Positions 1-7,828 of a stretch of DNA of 64,000 nt are shown here, in pieces. The notes under the pieces are model-generated. The model searched no databases. It had not been told where the DNA came from and saw only the letters and a program-made list of their open reading frames with translations. The stretch is from Candidatus Amarobacter glycogenicus (lineage in GTDB: Bacteria; Chloroflexota; Dehalococcoidia; Tepidiformales; Tepidiformaceae), in the NCBI GenBank assembly GCA_016719395.1, contig JADJZF010000010.1, forward strand, positions 1 to 64,000. Direction: 5' to 3'. The first letter of the stretch is position 1. Every line of letters starts with the position of its first letter. Made by a program: the position numbers and the translations under genes.

Positions 1-311
1 AGGCCCACGGCCATCCCGGAATCCAGGTGAACCCGCTCCTCGTGTTCCTCACCGTTTTCGGGCTGTCCGTCGAAGACCTGAGCGAAGCGGGTGGGTTGTT
101 CCTTGGGGTCGAAGACCTGGGCTACGGCCCGCCCGTCTATCCCGGCGACACACTCACCGCCCGGAGCACCGTCACGGACAAACGTGAATCCGACAGCCGC
201 CCCGAATCGGGCATCGTCACCTGGCACACCCGCGGCTACAACCAGCGCGGCGAACAGGTCATCGAGTTTCACCGCACGAACTTCGTAGCCAAGGGGAGGC
301 CACGCGCATGA
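1..311 (+). CDS. MaoC-family acyl-CoA hydratase, C-terminal part (cut by left edge)
   Basis: The frame is open from base 3 and ends in TGA at 309-311, so the start codon lies outside the window. The visible ~102 residues are the second half of a hot-dog-fold hydratase: a helix with NPLLVF and TVFGLSVEDLSE, then PVYPGDTL and a closing strand ending in FVAKG, as in the MaoC/mesaconyl-CoA hydratase group. These enzymes add or remove water on 2-enoyl-CoA thioesters in the cytosol. The stop overlaps the start of the next gene (ATGA), so it is co-translated with the acyl-CoA dehydrogenase. A second MaoC protein is encoded 2 kb downstream. Substrate is inferred only from neighbours. Confidence 0.75.
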   Translation, partial: AHGHPGIQVNPLLVFLTVFGLSVEDLSEAGGLFLGVEDLGYGPPVYPGDTLTARSTVTDKRESDSRPESGIVTWHTRGYNQRGEQVIEFHRTNFVAKGRPRA

Positions 312-1471
312 GTTACATGACTGAAGCCCGCCGCATGATCCAGGCGAGCGCCCGCGAGTTCTCGATGAAAGAAGTCCTCCCGGTGGCGAACAAGCTCGAC
401 CCGGTGAAGGGCGAGATCCCGATGTCGCTCCGCGACCAGATGAGTCAGCTGGGCTACTTCGGCATCCGCATTCCCGAGCAGTACGGTGGCCTCGGGCTCG
501 GCGTGTTCGAGTACGTCCTCGTCACGGAAGAGCTGGCGCGAGGTTGGATGAGCGTTGCCAGCATCATCGCCCGCGGCAATGGTTTCTTCGGCACCGAGGC
601 ATTCACCGAAGAGCAGCGGACCGCCTACCTGGGGAGGATGGCGAGGGGAGAGTTCCTCGGCGCGGCCGCGCTTTCCGAGCCCGATGCAGGCTCAGACCTG
701 GGGAACGTTTCCTGCCGCGCGGAGAAGGATCCCGATGGCGGCCCAAACGACTATTTGCTCACCGGCACCAAGATGTGGTGCACGTTCGCCGATGGTTCGG
801 ACTACATCACGGTGCTCGCCCGTACCGAACCCGTCACCGACATCAAGCACCGTCACCGCGGCACCGCGACGTTCTTCATCGAAAAGGAACGGGGCACACT
901 CCCGCCGAACTGCACTGGGACGCCCGTCAACAAGATCGGCTACCACGGCTGGAAGACCTGGGAACTGCACTTCGACGGATGTAAGGCACTGAACCTGAGC
1001 GGCAGTGGCTCCCGCAGCGGGTTCCAGGGAACTGTCTCGGGCCTCGAAGGCGCCCGCGCCCACACCGCCGCACGCGCGGTTGGCCTGGCCCGGGGGGCGA
1101 TGGAAGACTCCATCGCCTACGCGAAGCAACGTGTCCAGTTCGGCCGGCCGATTGGCGATTTCCAGGCGATCCGCTTCAAAATCGCAACGATGGCAGCTGA
1201 GATCGAAGCTGCGCGGCAACTCACCTATTTCGTCGCCGAGGAACTCGATAGCCGCCGCCGCTGCGACAAGGAGGCCGGCATGGCCAAGTGGTTCGCCAGC
1301 GAAATGGCCGAACGCGTGACCAGCGAAGCGCTCCAGATCCATGGGGGATACGGCTATACCACCGACCTGCCGATCGAACGTTACTGGCGCGATGCCCGCC
1401 TCACCAAGATCTTCGAAGGCACTTCCGAAATCCAGCTCCGCATTATCTCTGACCGCCTCCTGGAGGACTGA
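308..1471 (+). CDS. Acyl-CoA dehydrogenase
   Basis: The 387-residue product has the usual length and fold of the FAD acyl-CoA dehydrogenase family: N-terminal helical domain, a middle beta domain with ALSEPDAGSD (residues ~120-130) and TGTKMWCTF (~152-160), and a C-terminal helical domain with QRVQFGRPIG and QIHGGYGYT. FEGTSEIQ near the C-terminus supplies the Glu expected to act as catalytic base in the short-chain/isobutyryl subgroup. It oxidises an acyl-CoA to the 2-enoyl-CoA and passes electrons to ETF. The ATG overlaps the preceding MaoC stop by four bases, so a 2-enoyl-CoA hydratase partner is co-expressed. Exact chain length or branching cannot be read from the sequence. Confidence 0.93.
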   Translation: MSYMTEARRMIQASAREFSMKEVLPVANKLDPVKGEIPMSLRDQMSQLGYFGIRIPEQYGGLGLGVFEYVLVTEELARGWMSVASIIARGNGFFGTEAFTEEQRTAYLGRMARGEFLGAAALSEPDAGSDLGNVSCRAEKDPDGGPNDYLLTGTKMWCTFADGSDYITVLARTEPVTDIKHRHRGTATFFIEKERGTLPPNCTGTPVNKIGYHGWKTWELHFDGCKALNLSGSGSRSGFQGTVSGLEGARAHTAARAVGLARGAMEDSIAYAKQRVQFGRPIGDFQAIRFKIATMAAEIEAARQLTYFVAEELDSRRRCDKEAGMAKWFASEMAERVTSEALQIHGGYGYTTDLPIERYWRDARLTKIFEGTSEIQLRIISDRLLED

Positions 1472-1474
1472 ACC

Positions 1475-1513
1475 ATTCTGGTCTGGACAGGTCAGACCAG
1501 AACAGGCCAGAAT
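1475..1513 (+). promoter_or_regulatory. Inverted-repeat operator upstream of the toxin-antitoxin pair
   Basis: TTCTGGTCTG (1476-1485) and CAGACCAGAA (1493-1502) are perfect inverted arms around a 7-nt spacer, and a third half-site CCAGAAT follows at 1507-1513. The array fills the gap between the dehydrogenase stop and the antitoxin ATG at 1520. Phd/YefM-type antitoxins autoregulate by binding such repeats, so an operator is the best reading. No T-run follows, so a terminator is less likely. Confidence 0.55.
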
Positions 1514-1519
1514 GATGAA

Positions 1520-1762
1520 ATGAAGACGGTCGGAGTTTACGAAGCCAAGACGCATCTGCCCCGCCTGCTCGATGAAGTTGAGCGCGGCGAGACGATCACG
1601 ATTACCAGGCATGGGAAGCCTGTGGCGCGACTCGAAGGCGTGGCCAGGCCAAGAGCTCGTTCGAACTCCCAGCTGAAGGAGGCATTCCGGGAGCTGCGGG
1701 CTGCCCAAGAGCCGGGCGGCCCCTCGATACGGGAGCTCATAGAAGAGGGCCGCCGGTACTGA
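1520..1762 (+). CDS. Phd/YefM-type antitoxin
   Basis: The 80-residue protein begins KTVGVYEAKTHLPRLLDEV and continues with GETITITRHGKPVARL, the standard Phd/YefM fold used for DNA binding and dimerisation. Its C-terminal tail (residues ~50-80, basic then acidic) would wrap and neutralise the toxin. Earlier ATGs at 1512 and 1515 run into a stop, so 1520 is the usable start. Its TGA overlaps the ATG of the PIN toxin (ATGA), the usual coupled arrangement. An inverted-repeat operator lies immediately upstream. The pair sits inside an acyl-CoA operon, which suggests insertion there. Confidence 0.85.
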   Translation: MKTVGVYEAKTHLPRLLDEVERGETITITRHGKPVARLEGVARPRARSNSQLKEAFRELRAAQEPGGPSIRELIEEGRRY

Positions 1763-2175
1763 TGCGCGTAGCCCTTGATGCTTCGGTGGCGCTGGCGTGG
1801 AGCTTCCCAGACGAAGGGAGCGACTTCGCCCAGCACCTCTTCGATCGGCTCGGTGAGGACGGGGCGCTCGTCGCGCCCTTCATCTGGCAGTTCGAGGTTG
1901 CTAACGCCCTGGTTGCTCGTCAGCGTCACGGCCGGCTGAACGAATCGCAGGCGAGCCGTGCTCGTGTCCTCCTGAAAGAGCTTCCGCTCTCCTTCGCTGA
2001 GCTGTCCCTCGACGAAGTCCTGAGTGACGTCGCGTGGATAGCGTCGTCTCATGGCCTGAGTGCGTACGACGCGGCCTATCTTCATGTGGCGCTCCGCGAG
2101 GGAATTCCGCTCGCGACGCTTGATCGCCGTCTCCGCGGCGCCGCAGAAGCCGCTGGTTGCGAAGTCTTCGCGTAA
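1762..2175 (+). CDS. vapC: PIN-domain ribonuclease toxin (VapC family)
   Basis: The 137-residue protein has the PIN-domain acidic set: Asp6 (LDASVALAW), Glu45 (FEVANAL), Asp103 (AYDAAYLHVA) and Asp121 (TLDRRL). These residues bind Mg2+ or Mn2+ for single-strand RNA cleavage in VapC toxins. The length matches the family and no residue is missing, so the toxin looks intact. It overlaps the antitoxin by one ATGA and is expected to be held inactive in a complex with it. The RNA target cannot be predicted. Confidence 0.87.
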   Translation: MRVALDASVALAWSFPDEGSDFAQHLFDRLGEDGALVAPFIWQFEVANALVARQRHGRLNESQASRARVLLKELPLSFAELSLDEVLSDVAWIASSHGLSAYDAAYLHVALREGIPLATLDRRLRGAAEAAGCEVFA

Positions 2176-2232
2176 CACACGTCTCCATCCGGGCGTTCCT
2201 TGGTAGAATGCCGCCCACTCCCGGAGGCGAAC

Positions 2233-2718
2233 ATGCCCGGTCCCATCTCCTCTCTCACCGGCGATGACAACTACTTCGAGGACTTCGAAGTTGGGAAGAA
2301 GTACGAACATGCCCGCGGCAAGACCGTGACCGAGATGGACGGCGTCCTCATCACCAATATGGTGATGAACACCGCCCAGGGACACTTCAACGAGGACCAG
2401 ATGGCGAAGGGCCCAATGGGTCAGCGCATCGTCTTCGGCGGTGTGACCGCATCCATGGTCATCGGGTTGGCCATGCAGGACACCGGCGAGCAGGCCCTGG
2501 CCGAACTCGGGATGACCGGGATCCGCTTCCGCGTCTCAGTCCACCACGGCGACACGCTTTACGCCTTCAGCGAAGTGCTCGAGACCCGCGAAAGCGATCG
2601 ACCGGATGCCGGAATTGTCCGCTTCGCCCACCGGGGTCTGAACCAGGACGGGAAAGTCGTGTTCGAAGGCGAACGCTCCGTCCTTATCAAGCGCCGCTCG
2701 CATTGGGCGGAACGGTGA
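2233..2718 (+). CDS. MaoC-family acyl-CoA hydratase
   Basis: I place the start at ATG 2233 because GGAGG lies at 2223-2227 with good spacing. A TTG at 2200 is in frame but has no support, and TAGAAT at 2204-2209 looks like a -10 box for this gene. The 161-residue hot-dog protein has VGKKYEHARGKTVTE, then MNTAQGHFNEDQM, where Asn and His occupy the places of the MaoC catalytic Asp/His pair, then FGGVTASMVIGL. Mesaconyl-C4-CoA hydratase-like members also carry Asn here, to my recollection. It overlaps the CoA-transferase by four bases, which fits hydration of an enoyl-CoA made by that enzyme. Confidence 0.85.
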   Translation: MPGPISSLTGDDNYFEDFEVGKKYEHARGKTVTEMDGVLITNMVMNTAQGHFNEDQMAKGPMGQRIVFGGVTASMVIGLAMQDTGEQALAELGMTGIRFRVSVHHGDTLYAFSEVLETRESDRPDAGIVRFAHRGLNQDGKVVFEGERSVLIKRRSHWAER

Positions 2719-3953
2719 GCGACCGACCGGACTACCGCAAGGCGCACGAAAACGCCGCGCCGATGGCGGCGGGCCCAACCGGGCCCCTCGCAGGGATCCG
2801 TATCGTCGATTTCACTCGCGCACTGGCCGGCCCCTTCTGCACCATGCTCCTCGCCGACCTCGGGGCGGACGTCATCAAGATCGAGCCGCCCGAAGGCGAC
2901 TTCAGCCGCTATTCGGAACCGTATCCGGAAGGCGATACCGAGCGCGCCTTCGGCGGCTACTTCGCCAGCATCAATCGGAACAAGCGCGGCGTCATGGTCG
3001 ACCTCAAGGACAGCGCGACCCATGAAAAGATCCTCGCCCTCATCGACGGTGCGGACGCGGTTGTCGAGAACTTCCGGGTTGGCATCATGGAGAAGCTCGG
3101 CTTTGGCTACGAGACGCTCCATCTGCGGAACCCCCGGCTGGTATACGCAGCGATCCGCGGCTTCGGCGACCCACGCACCGGCGCCAGCCCCTATGCGGAA
3201 TGGCCTTCCTACGATGTCGTCGCCCAGGCGATGGGCGGCATCGTCAGCATGACCGGCACGGAAGAAGGCCAGGTCCTCAAGGTTGGCGCCAGCGTCGGCG
3301 ACCTCTACCCCGGCACCGTTGCCGCCCTCGGCATCGTCAGCGCACTGCTCCACGCGAAGCTCACCGGTGAGGGCCAGTTCCTCGATGTCGGGATGGTCGA
3401 TGCGGTGACCGCCCTCTGCGAGGCCGCCGTCTACCGCTACACCTACGCAGGCACCGTCACCAGGCCGCTGGGAAACAGCCACCCGCAGCTGACCCCGTTC
3501 GATGTTTACCAGACCGCCGACGGCTACTGTGCCATCGCCGCGCCGACGCAGAACCACTGGGCCCTCCTCTGCGCCCACATCGACCGGCCGGACCTCATCC
3601 ACGACCCGCGAACCATCAGTAACAAGGACCGCGTGGCCAACGCCGCCTTCGTGAAAGAGGTCGTCTCCGGCTGGACCCGGGCCCGGGCCACGCACGAAGT
3701 CATCGAACTGCTCGGCGGTGCCGTCCCGGTCGGGCCTGTGAACGACGCCGAAGCACTCTTCACTGATCCCCACCTCCATGCCCGCCAGATGCTGGTCGCA
3801 GTTGACCACCCCGGCAGCGATCGCCCGGTCGTCCTGCCGAATAGTCCTATCCACTTCACCGCTACCCCGTCCGGCATCTACCGGAGGCCTCCAAAGCTTG
3901 GCGAACACAACGCCGAGGTGTTCGCGGAAATCGACCGACAGGAGAACCCATGA
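2715..3953 (+). CDS. CaiB/BaiF (family III) CoA-transferase
   Basis: The GTG at 2715 overlaps the upstream TGA (GTGA). An in-frame TTG at 2703 is the only earlier option. The 412-residue protein shows the family III fold: GIRIVDFTRALAGPFCT near the N-terminus, ADLGADVIKIEPP, and GASVGDLYPG, whose Asp corresponds to the residue that forms the acyl/CoA anhydride intermediate in formyl-CoA transferase. Such enzymes move CoA between carboxylic acids, either between molecules or, as in mesaconyl-CoA C1-C4 transferase, within one. The flanking MaoC hydratase and CitE-like lyase make a C5 dicarboxylate such as mesaconate, itaconate or citramalate a plausible substrate. Confidence 0.9.
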   Translation: MSDRPDYRKAHENAAPMAAGPTGPLAGIRIVDFTRALAGPFCTMLLADLGADVIKIEPPEGDFSRYSEPYPEGDTERAFGGYFASINRNKRGVMVDLKDSATHEKILALIDGADAVVENFRVGIMEKLGFGYETLHLRNPRLVYAAIRGFGDPRTGASPYAEWPSYDVVAQAMGGIVSMTGTEEGQVLKVGASVGDLYPGTVAALGIVSALLHAKLTGEGQFLDVGMVDAVTALCEAAVYRYTYAGTVTRPLGNSHPQLTPFDVYQTADGYCAIAAPTQNHWALLCAHIDRPDLIHDPRTISNKDRVANAAFVKEVVSGWTRARATHEVIELLGGAVPVGPVNDAEALFTDPHLHARQMLVAVDHPGSDRPVVLPNSPIHFTATPSGIYRRPPKLGEHNAEVFAEIDRQENP

Positions 3954-4867
3954 CCCGCCCGACTCGACTCCGACGCTCCGAACTCTCCACGCCCGGATCG
4001 AACCCCAAGATGATCGCCGGCGCCGCAGCAAGCAATGCCGACCTGGTCTTCCTTGACCTCGAAGACGCCGTCTCGCCGAACGAGAAGGTGCCCGCCAGGA
4101 GGTTCATCATCGAGGGCCTGAATACACTCGACTGGGGGACGAAGACGCGCGCGGTCCGGATCAATGGCACCCACACGCACTGGTGCTACGAGGACCTGGT
4201 CGAAGTGGTGACCGGCGCCGGCAAAAACATCGATGTCATCATCGTCCCCAAACCCAAATCCGCTCGAGACGTCTGGTTCGTCGACACACTGCTCACCCAG
4301 CTCGAAGGCCAGCTCGGATTGGAGGAGGGAAGGATCGGCCTCGAACTCCTGATCGAAGAGACCGAGGCGCTCGCCCGGGTCGAGGAGATTGCTGCCTGCT
4401 GCCCGCGGATTGAGGCGCTTATCCTCGGCTTCGGTGACTTCTCGGCGAGCCAGGGGATGCGTCTGAGCCTCCATGGACAGGGCGAGGGGAAGTACCCCGG
4501 CGACCCGTGGAGCTACCACCGGAATCGCATGATCGTCGCGGCCCGTGCCAACGGGCTCGACGCGATAGATGGTCCGTTCGCCGACTTCCGGGACGAAACC
4601 GGCTATCGCCGTGAGGCGACCTGGGCCTCGGCCCTCGGGGCCGTCGGCAAGTGGGCTATCCATCCCGCCCAGGTGCCGATTGCGAACGATGTGTATTCGC
4701 CGACGGATTCCGAGATCCAGCGAGCCCAGCGGGTCATCAACCAGGTTCGGGAGGCGGAGGCAGCCGGGACCGGCGCCGCGAACGCCGGTGGGGTCATGAT
4801 CGATGCGGCGACCGCGCGCCTCTACGAAGTGACGCTTGAGCGCGCCCGGCTGACCGGAAAGTTGTGA
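3950..4867 (+). CDS. HpcH/HpaI-family CitE-like acyl-CoA lyase
   Basis: The 305-residue TIM-barrel protein starts with ELSTPGSNPKMI, then has FLDLEDAV (metal and substrate loop), a glutamate in LELLIEE and an aspartate in GFGDFSAS, the expected Mg2+ ligands of CitE and malyl-CoA/citramalyl-CoA lyases. These enzymes reversibly cleave 3-hydroxyacyl-CoA dicarboxylates to acetyl- or propionyl-CoA plus pyruvate or glyoxylate. It overlaps the CoA-transferase stop (ATGA) and closes the operon. With the two MaoC proteins and the transferase it could complete citramalyl-CoA or methylmalyl-CoA cleavage. The specific reaction is inferred from context. Confidence 0.88.
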   Translation: MTRPTRLRRSELSTPGSNPKMIAGAAASNADLVFLDLEDAVSPNEKVPARRFIIEGLNTLDWGTKTRAVRINGTHTHWCYEDLVEVVTGAGKNIDVIIVPKPKSARDVWFVDTLLTQLEGQLGLEEGRIGLELLIEETEALARVEEIAACCPRIEALILGFGDFSASQGMRLSLHGQGEGKYPGDPWSYHRNRMIVAARANGLDAIDGPFADFRDETGYRREATWASALGAVGKWAIHPAQVPIANDVYSPTDSEIQRAQRVINQVREAEAAGTGAANAGGVMIDAATARLYEVTLERARLTGKL

Positions 4868-4880
4868 CCCGGTTCGCTCG

Positions 4881-5561
4881 CTATTTCGGCTGATGATCCG
4901 GGTCGATCGGGGAAAGCCGGAACTGGCACCGCCGGCCGCCCGTGGCCAGCGTCTCGTCGAGCGTCACTTCCATTTCCGGGAAGTAGGATGCGAGCCAGCC
5001 ACGCTCCGCCTCGCAGATGCCGGGATGCTGCGTCGCCGCTTCGAGCGCGGCACAATACGTGACGCTGAGACACCCTGCGGCGCCATCCCACGCCATCGAC
5101 ACCCGGTGGCCGTATCTCCGGATCCACGGGAGCAGGCTCTCGGTACGGGCCTCGATAGCCATCGCTTCGATAGGTGCCGGGTCGGGTCCGTTTCGGCGGA
5201 AGTGCTCGGGCAGTGACGCCAGCACGTCGGCATACGCGGACGGGTGGTCCCGGTGGAGGAGGGACAGCACCGAGAGCAGGGTCGACGCTCGCCCCTGCGA
5301 GAACAGCTCCCGGCCCGATGCAGTAACGACGTACCGGTGTTCCGGGCGTCCTGGCGTTCCGCGCCGCTCGGTCTGATGGGCGACAAACCCCAGTGCTTCG
5401 AGGCGCGCGATGCGCTGGCGGGCAGCGGCCACCGAGAGGAAGACCCGTTCGCTCACGAGTTCCGCCCGGCAGCCCGGCGAGTCGTTCACGATGATCAGGA
5501 TTTCTGCATCGATAGGTGGAAGGGCGGACAGGCCCGCCGGGAGGTCTTCGGGTGGGTTCAT
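4881..5561 (-). CDS. Winged-helix transcriptional regulator with C-terminal Cys motif
   Basis: I place the start at the ATG at 5561. The frame stays open to 5777, but the extra 72 residues look non-coding. The 226-residue protein has an N-terminal winged helix (DAEILIIVNDSPGCRAELVS, GTPGRPEHRYVVT) like COG2345/SufR-type regulators. Its C-terminal half has the family's cysteine spacing: YC, then C about 14 residues on (HPGIC), and RRCQF at the end. In SufR-like proteins such cysteines can hold an Fe-S cluster. It is transcribed away from the flavin module, and its target is unknown; a palindrome at 5742-5756 lies upstream. Confidence 0.72.
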   Translation of the reverse strand: MNPPEDLPAGLSALPPIDAEILIIVNDSPGCRAELVSERVFLSVAAARQRIARLEALGFVAHQTERRGTPGRPEHRYVVTASGRELFSQGRASTLLSVLSLLHRDHPSAYADVLASLPEHFRRNGPDPAPIEAMAIEARTESLLPWIRRYGHRVSMAWDGAAGCLSVTYCAALEAATQHPGICEAERGWLASYFPEMEVTLDETLATGGRRCQFRLSPIDPDHQPK

Positions 5562-5682
5562 CGCGGCATGTCCCCGTGGCGAGGGTGCTGCCAGTGTAAC
5601 GCCGGGTTGGGCCCAGTGCGTGGGAAAGTCCGACCATGCTTGCTTCGCCGAGCCCGCCGCTGAACCCGCACCGTCGACTCGA

Positions 5683-5711
5683 TGCATAACCGTGAAGAAG
5701 GTTGTGACCAA
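5683..5711 (-). promoter_or_regulatory. Weak candidate promoter for the winged-helix regulator
   Basis: On the minus strand TTGGTC (5706-5711) and TATGCA (5683-5688) are 17 bp apart. The -35 is a fair match and the -10 matches only three positions. It would give a leader of about 110 nt before ATG 5561. Confidence 0.22.
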
Positions 5712-5741
5712 CGTGCGAGACGACCGAAATGCCTTTAGCGG

Positions 5742-5756
5742 GAGTGCGACGCACTC
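5742..5756. promoter_or_regulatory. 15-bp palindrome, candidate operator
   Basis: GAGTGCG-A-CGCACTC is a perfect 7+1+7 inverted repeat. It lies about 30 bp upstream of the candidate regulator promoter, a position suited to autoregulation. No other copy was noticed in the window. Confidence 0.35.
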
Positions 5757-5996
5757 GTCTGGCGCGTGGCGATTCACCGGCCTGCGCGAGACGGCCCCTG
5801 GGCGTTCCTGGGGTCCGACGTTCTATTCGACATTCACCGTGTCCGAGGACGTTTCACCGGGATACATCCTGCAGGGTTACCTGGCGATACGGGGACTTGA
5901 CGCCTGGTGCCCCGCCGATCCTCCGGAGAGCCGCCTGAAGCGGCTGCCCATTACGTTCGTCATCAGCGCCGCCAATCCCGCTATGACCGTTTGCGT

Positions 5997-6896
5997 CTAC
6001 AACCGGCGGTCCGCCGTGGCTTGAAGCGTGGCGTGCACGGGGCGGGCCTCGCCGGCCGGCGAGGCGCCTGAACGCCGCGTCCGTGACCGATAGGTCCGTA
6101 AAGCCGCCCACCAGGCGTTCCCGATGAGCAGCCCGGCGAGCATGTAGTACAACCATCCGAACGCTTCGAAACCGGCGAACGCCGCCACGGCCACCAGCGC
6201 GCCGAACACGGCCTGGTCGCGATACTTCACGGGCGACGTTGGCGGGTCGTCGACCATGAAGAAGGCGAAGAACAGCGCTGCTTGCAGGTCCGGCGCGCGG
6301 AAGAGGCTCGCGAAGTCCGATGGTTCGCCGACAAAGCTCGCCGCCGTCGCGAGCGCGTAGAACATGCCAAGAAAGGTCAGCACCATCGGCAACTTGTTGA
6401 TCCGGTCGGCCGTGTACCAACCCGCCGCACCGATGATCAGCGCACCTCCCCATCCGAGTTCGGGAAGCGCGCCCCACCAGCTATGGCCCGCATCGAACAG
6501 GATGGCCGCAAGGACGAGCGCCAGCGCCGCCGGGTTGAAGACGTTCGCCAGCCGCACGCGCAAGAGGTGCTTGCTCGTGATCGCGAGGACTGCCGTCGCC
6601 GGTGCGATCATTCCCGCGTCGAACGGGCTCAGGAGCAGAGCCACGATCAGTCCGGACAGGATTCCCGCCGTCGGGAAAACCCAGATTCCGCGCTCGATCC
6701 GCTGGATGATGATGTCAGCGAGCGTCGCGGCGCCCACTGCGTTCATGACGGTGGGGATCGCGTAGCTGGCATCCTCCGTGGTGAGAGCGATCACCGCGAT
6801 CGCCCCGAGGACCAGGACCAGGTTGCCCTTCGGGCTTCTCACCGCACGCCGGACCTTCCGCATGTCAACAACCGGCTGCACCGAAATAGCATTCAT
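5997..6896 (-). CDS. RnfD/NqrB-like membrane electron-transport protein
   Basis: The 299-residue protein is almost entirely membrane helices (about eight to ten) with FNPAALALVL and FFMVDDPPTSPVKYRD, which match the RnfD/NqrB family's NPA and DP-TSP signatures. No SGAT flavinylation motif is visible in it, so the flavin is likely on the partner protein. Its start overlaps the ApbE stop (ATGA), making it the last gene of an FMN-binding/ApbE/RnfD operon. Expected role: carry electrons across the membrane to the extracytoplasmic flavoprotein. The C-terminal ~40 residues are Arg-rich and probably cytoplasmic. Confidence 0.82.
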   Translation of the reverse strand: MNAISVQPVVDMRKVRRAVRSPKGNLVLVLGAIAVIALTTEDASYAIPTVMNAVGAATLADIIIQRIERGIWVFPTAGILSGLIVALLLSPFDAGMIAPATAVLAITSKHLLRVRLANVFNPAALALVLAAILFDAGHSWWGALPELGWGGALIIGAAGWYTADRINKLPMVLTFLGMFYALATAASFVGEPSDFASLFRAPDLQAALFFAFFMVDDPPTSPVKYRDQAVFGALVAVAAFAGFEAFGWLYYMLAGLLIGNAWWAALRTYRSRTRRSGASPAGEARPVHATLQATADRRL

Positions 6897-7828
6897 TCGA
6901 GGTACCCCTTCAGGCCCGGTGTTTCGAATCGCTCACCGGTCGGCGTGATGGCCAGGCCCTCGGCGCCGTTCGCCTCCAGGAACGCGATCCCCTCGCGAGG
7001 CCCGAGGACGAAGGCCGCCGTCGCCAGCGCGTCGGCCGCCATGGCGGTCGGAGCGACCACCGTGACGCTCGCAAACCCTGCTGCCGCCCGGCCGTTGGCC
7101 GGTTGGAGGATGTGGTGGTCGGCCGGGTTCACCGCCGATGCGCGTTCATAATCACCGGACGTGCAGACCGCCGCGCCGGAGACCGCAAGACTCGCCGCCA
7201 GCGTGTCGAACTCACGGGGATCGCGGACCCCGATGACCCACGGCCGGCCGTCCGGGTTCATTCCCCCGGCATAGATATCCCCACCGGCGTTGATCAGGAA
7301 TCCGTCGATGCCGGACAGCTCTTGCGCGGCGAGGTCGATGGCAAGTCCCTTCGCGACCGCCCCGAGGTCCAGTGTCAGCGGCCTGCGAAGCGTCACTTCG
7401 CACCCCGCCGGGCCGAGGAGCACGTCGCGGAACGAGCACGGCGCCGCCGACCGGGTATCGTTCGCTCTTCCGTCCTGGTAGTTTCGGCTGAATCCCGCAC
7501 GGGCCATGGCATCGCCCACCGTAGGATCGAACGCGCCACCCGAGTCTGCGGCGACAGCGAGCGCGAACTCGATGGCGCGAAAGAGCAATGGGGAGACCGG
7601 CACGGCGACTCCGGGGCGGTCGCAGAGGCGGCTGAGTTCGCTCTGAGGATTGAACCGGCTGCAGCGCGCTTCGACTTCCGTGAACCACGCGAAGGCCCCC
7701 GCAACGCGGGCATCGACGTCGATTTCCCCCTTCGACGGCACCGTCTCGATGTTCACAATCGTGTCCATCGCAACCCGGCGCCGGGCCAGGCCGCCCGCGT
7801 GGGCGATTTCGCGGGCACTCGCAGTCAT
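6893..7828 (-). CDS. apbE: ApbE FAD:protein FMN transferase
   Basis: The 311-residue protein has the ApbE hallmarks in order: MDTIVNIE, a CSRFNPQSELSRL segment, GAVAKGLAID, INAGGDIYA, and TAMAADALATAAFVLG with Asp/Thr Mg2+ ligands. ApbE transfers FMN from FAD to a Thr or Ser in an SGAT-type motif of a target protein. No obvious N-terminal signal peptide or lipobox is visible from ATG 7828, unlike many exported ApbE proteins, so the compartment is uncertain. It overlaps both neighbours by ATGA. The upstream gene carries SGATD near its C-terminus, an obvious substrate. Confidence 0.93.
   Translation of the reverse strand: MTASAREIAHAGGLARRRVAMDTIVNIETVPSKGEIDVDARVAGAFAWFTEVEARCSRFNPQSELSRLCDRPGVAVPVSPLLFRAIEFALAVAADSGGAFDPTVGDAMARAGFSRNYQDGRANDTRSAAPCSFRDVLLGPAGCEVTLRRPLTLDLGAVAKGLAIDLAAQELSGIDGFLINAGGDIYAGGMNPDGRPWVIGVRDPREFDTLAASLAVSGAAVCTSGDYERASAVNPADHHILQPANGRAAAGFASVTVVAPTAMAADALATAAFVLGPREGIAFLEANGAEGLAITPTGERFETPGLKGYLE

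Larger units (their letters stand above)
5562..5996. other. Intergenic region between regulator and RnfD-like gene
   Basis: This 435-bp stretch follows the end of the RnfD-like gene and precedes the regulator, both on the minus strand. A plus-strand frame runs across it, but its composition looks antisense and it has no recognisable domain. Visible signals are a weak minus-strand promoter (5683-5711), a 15-bp palindrome (5742-5756) and a 6-bp GC stem with a 5-nt loop at 5929-5945 without a U-tract. I see no RNA gene. Confidence 0.4.

Noticed and set aside
1475..1513. Intrinsic terminator for the acyl-CoA dehydrogenase
   Set aside because: The hairpin has no T-run and its extra half-site and position suit a toxin-antitoxin operator better.
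2559..4031. 490-residue minus-strand open frame
   Set aside because: It covers the antisense of the CoA-transferase and has repetitive Asp/Gly/Val composition.
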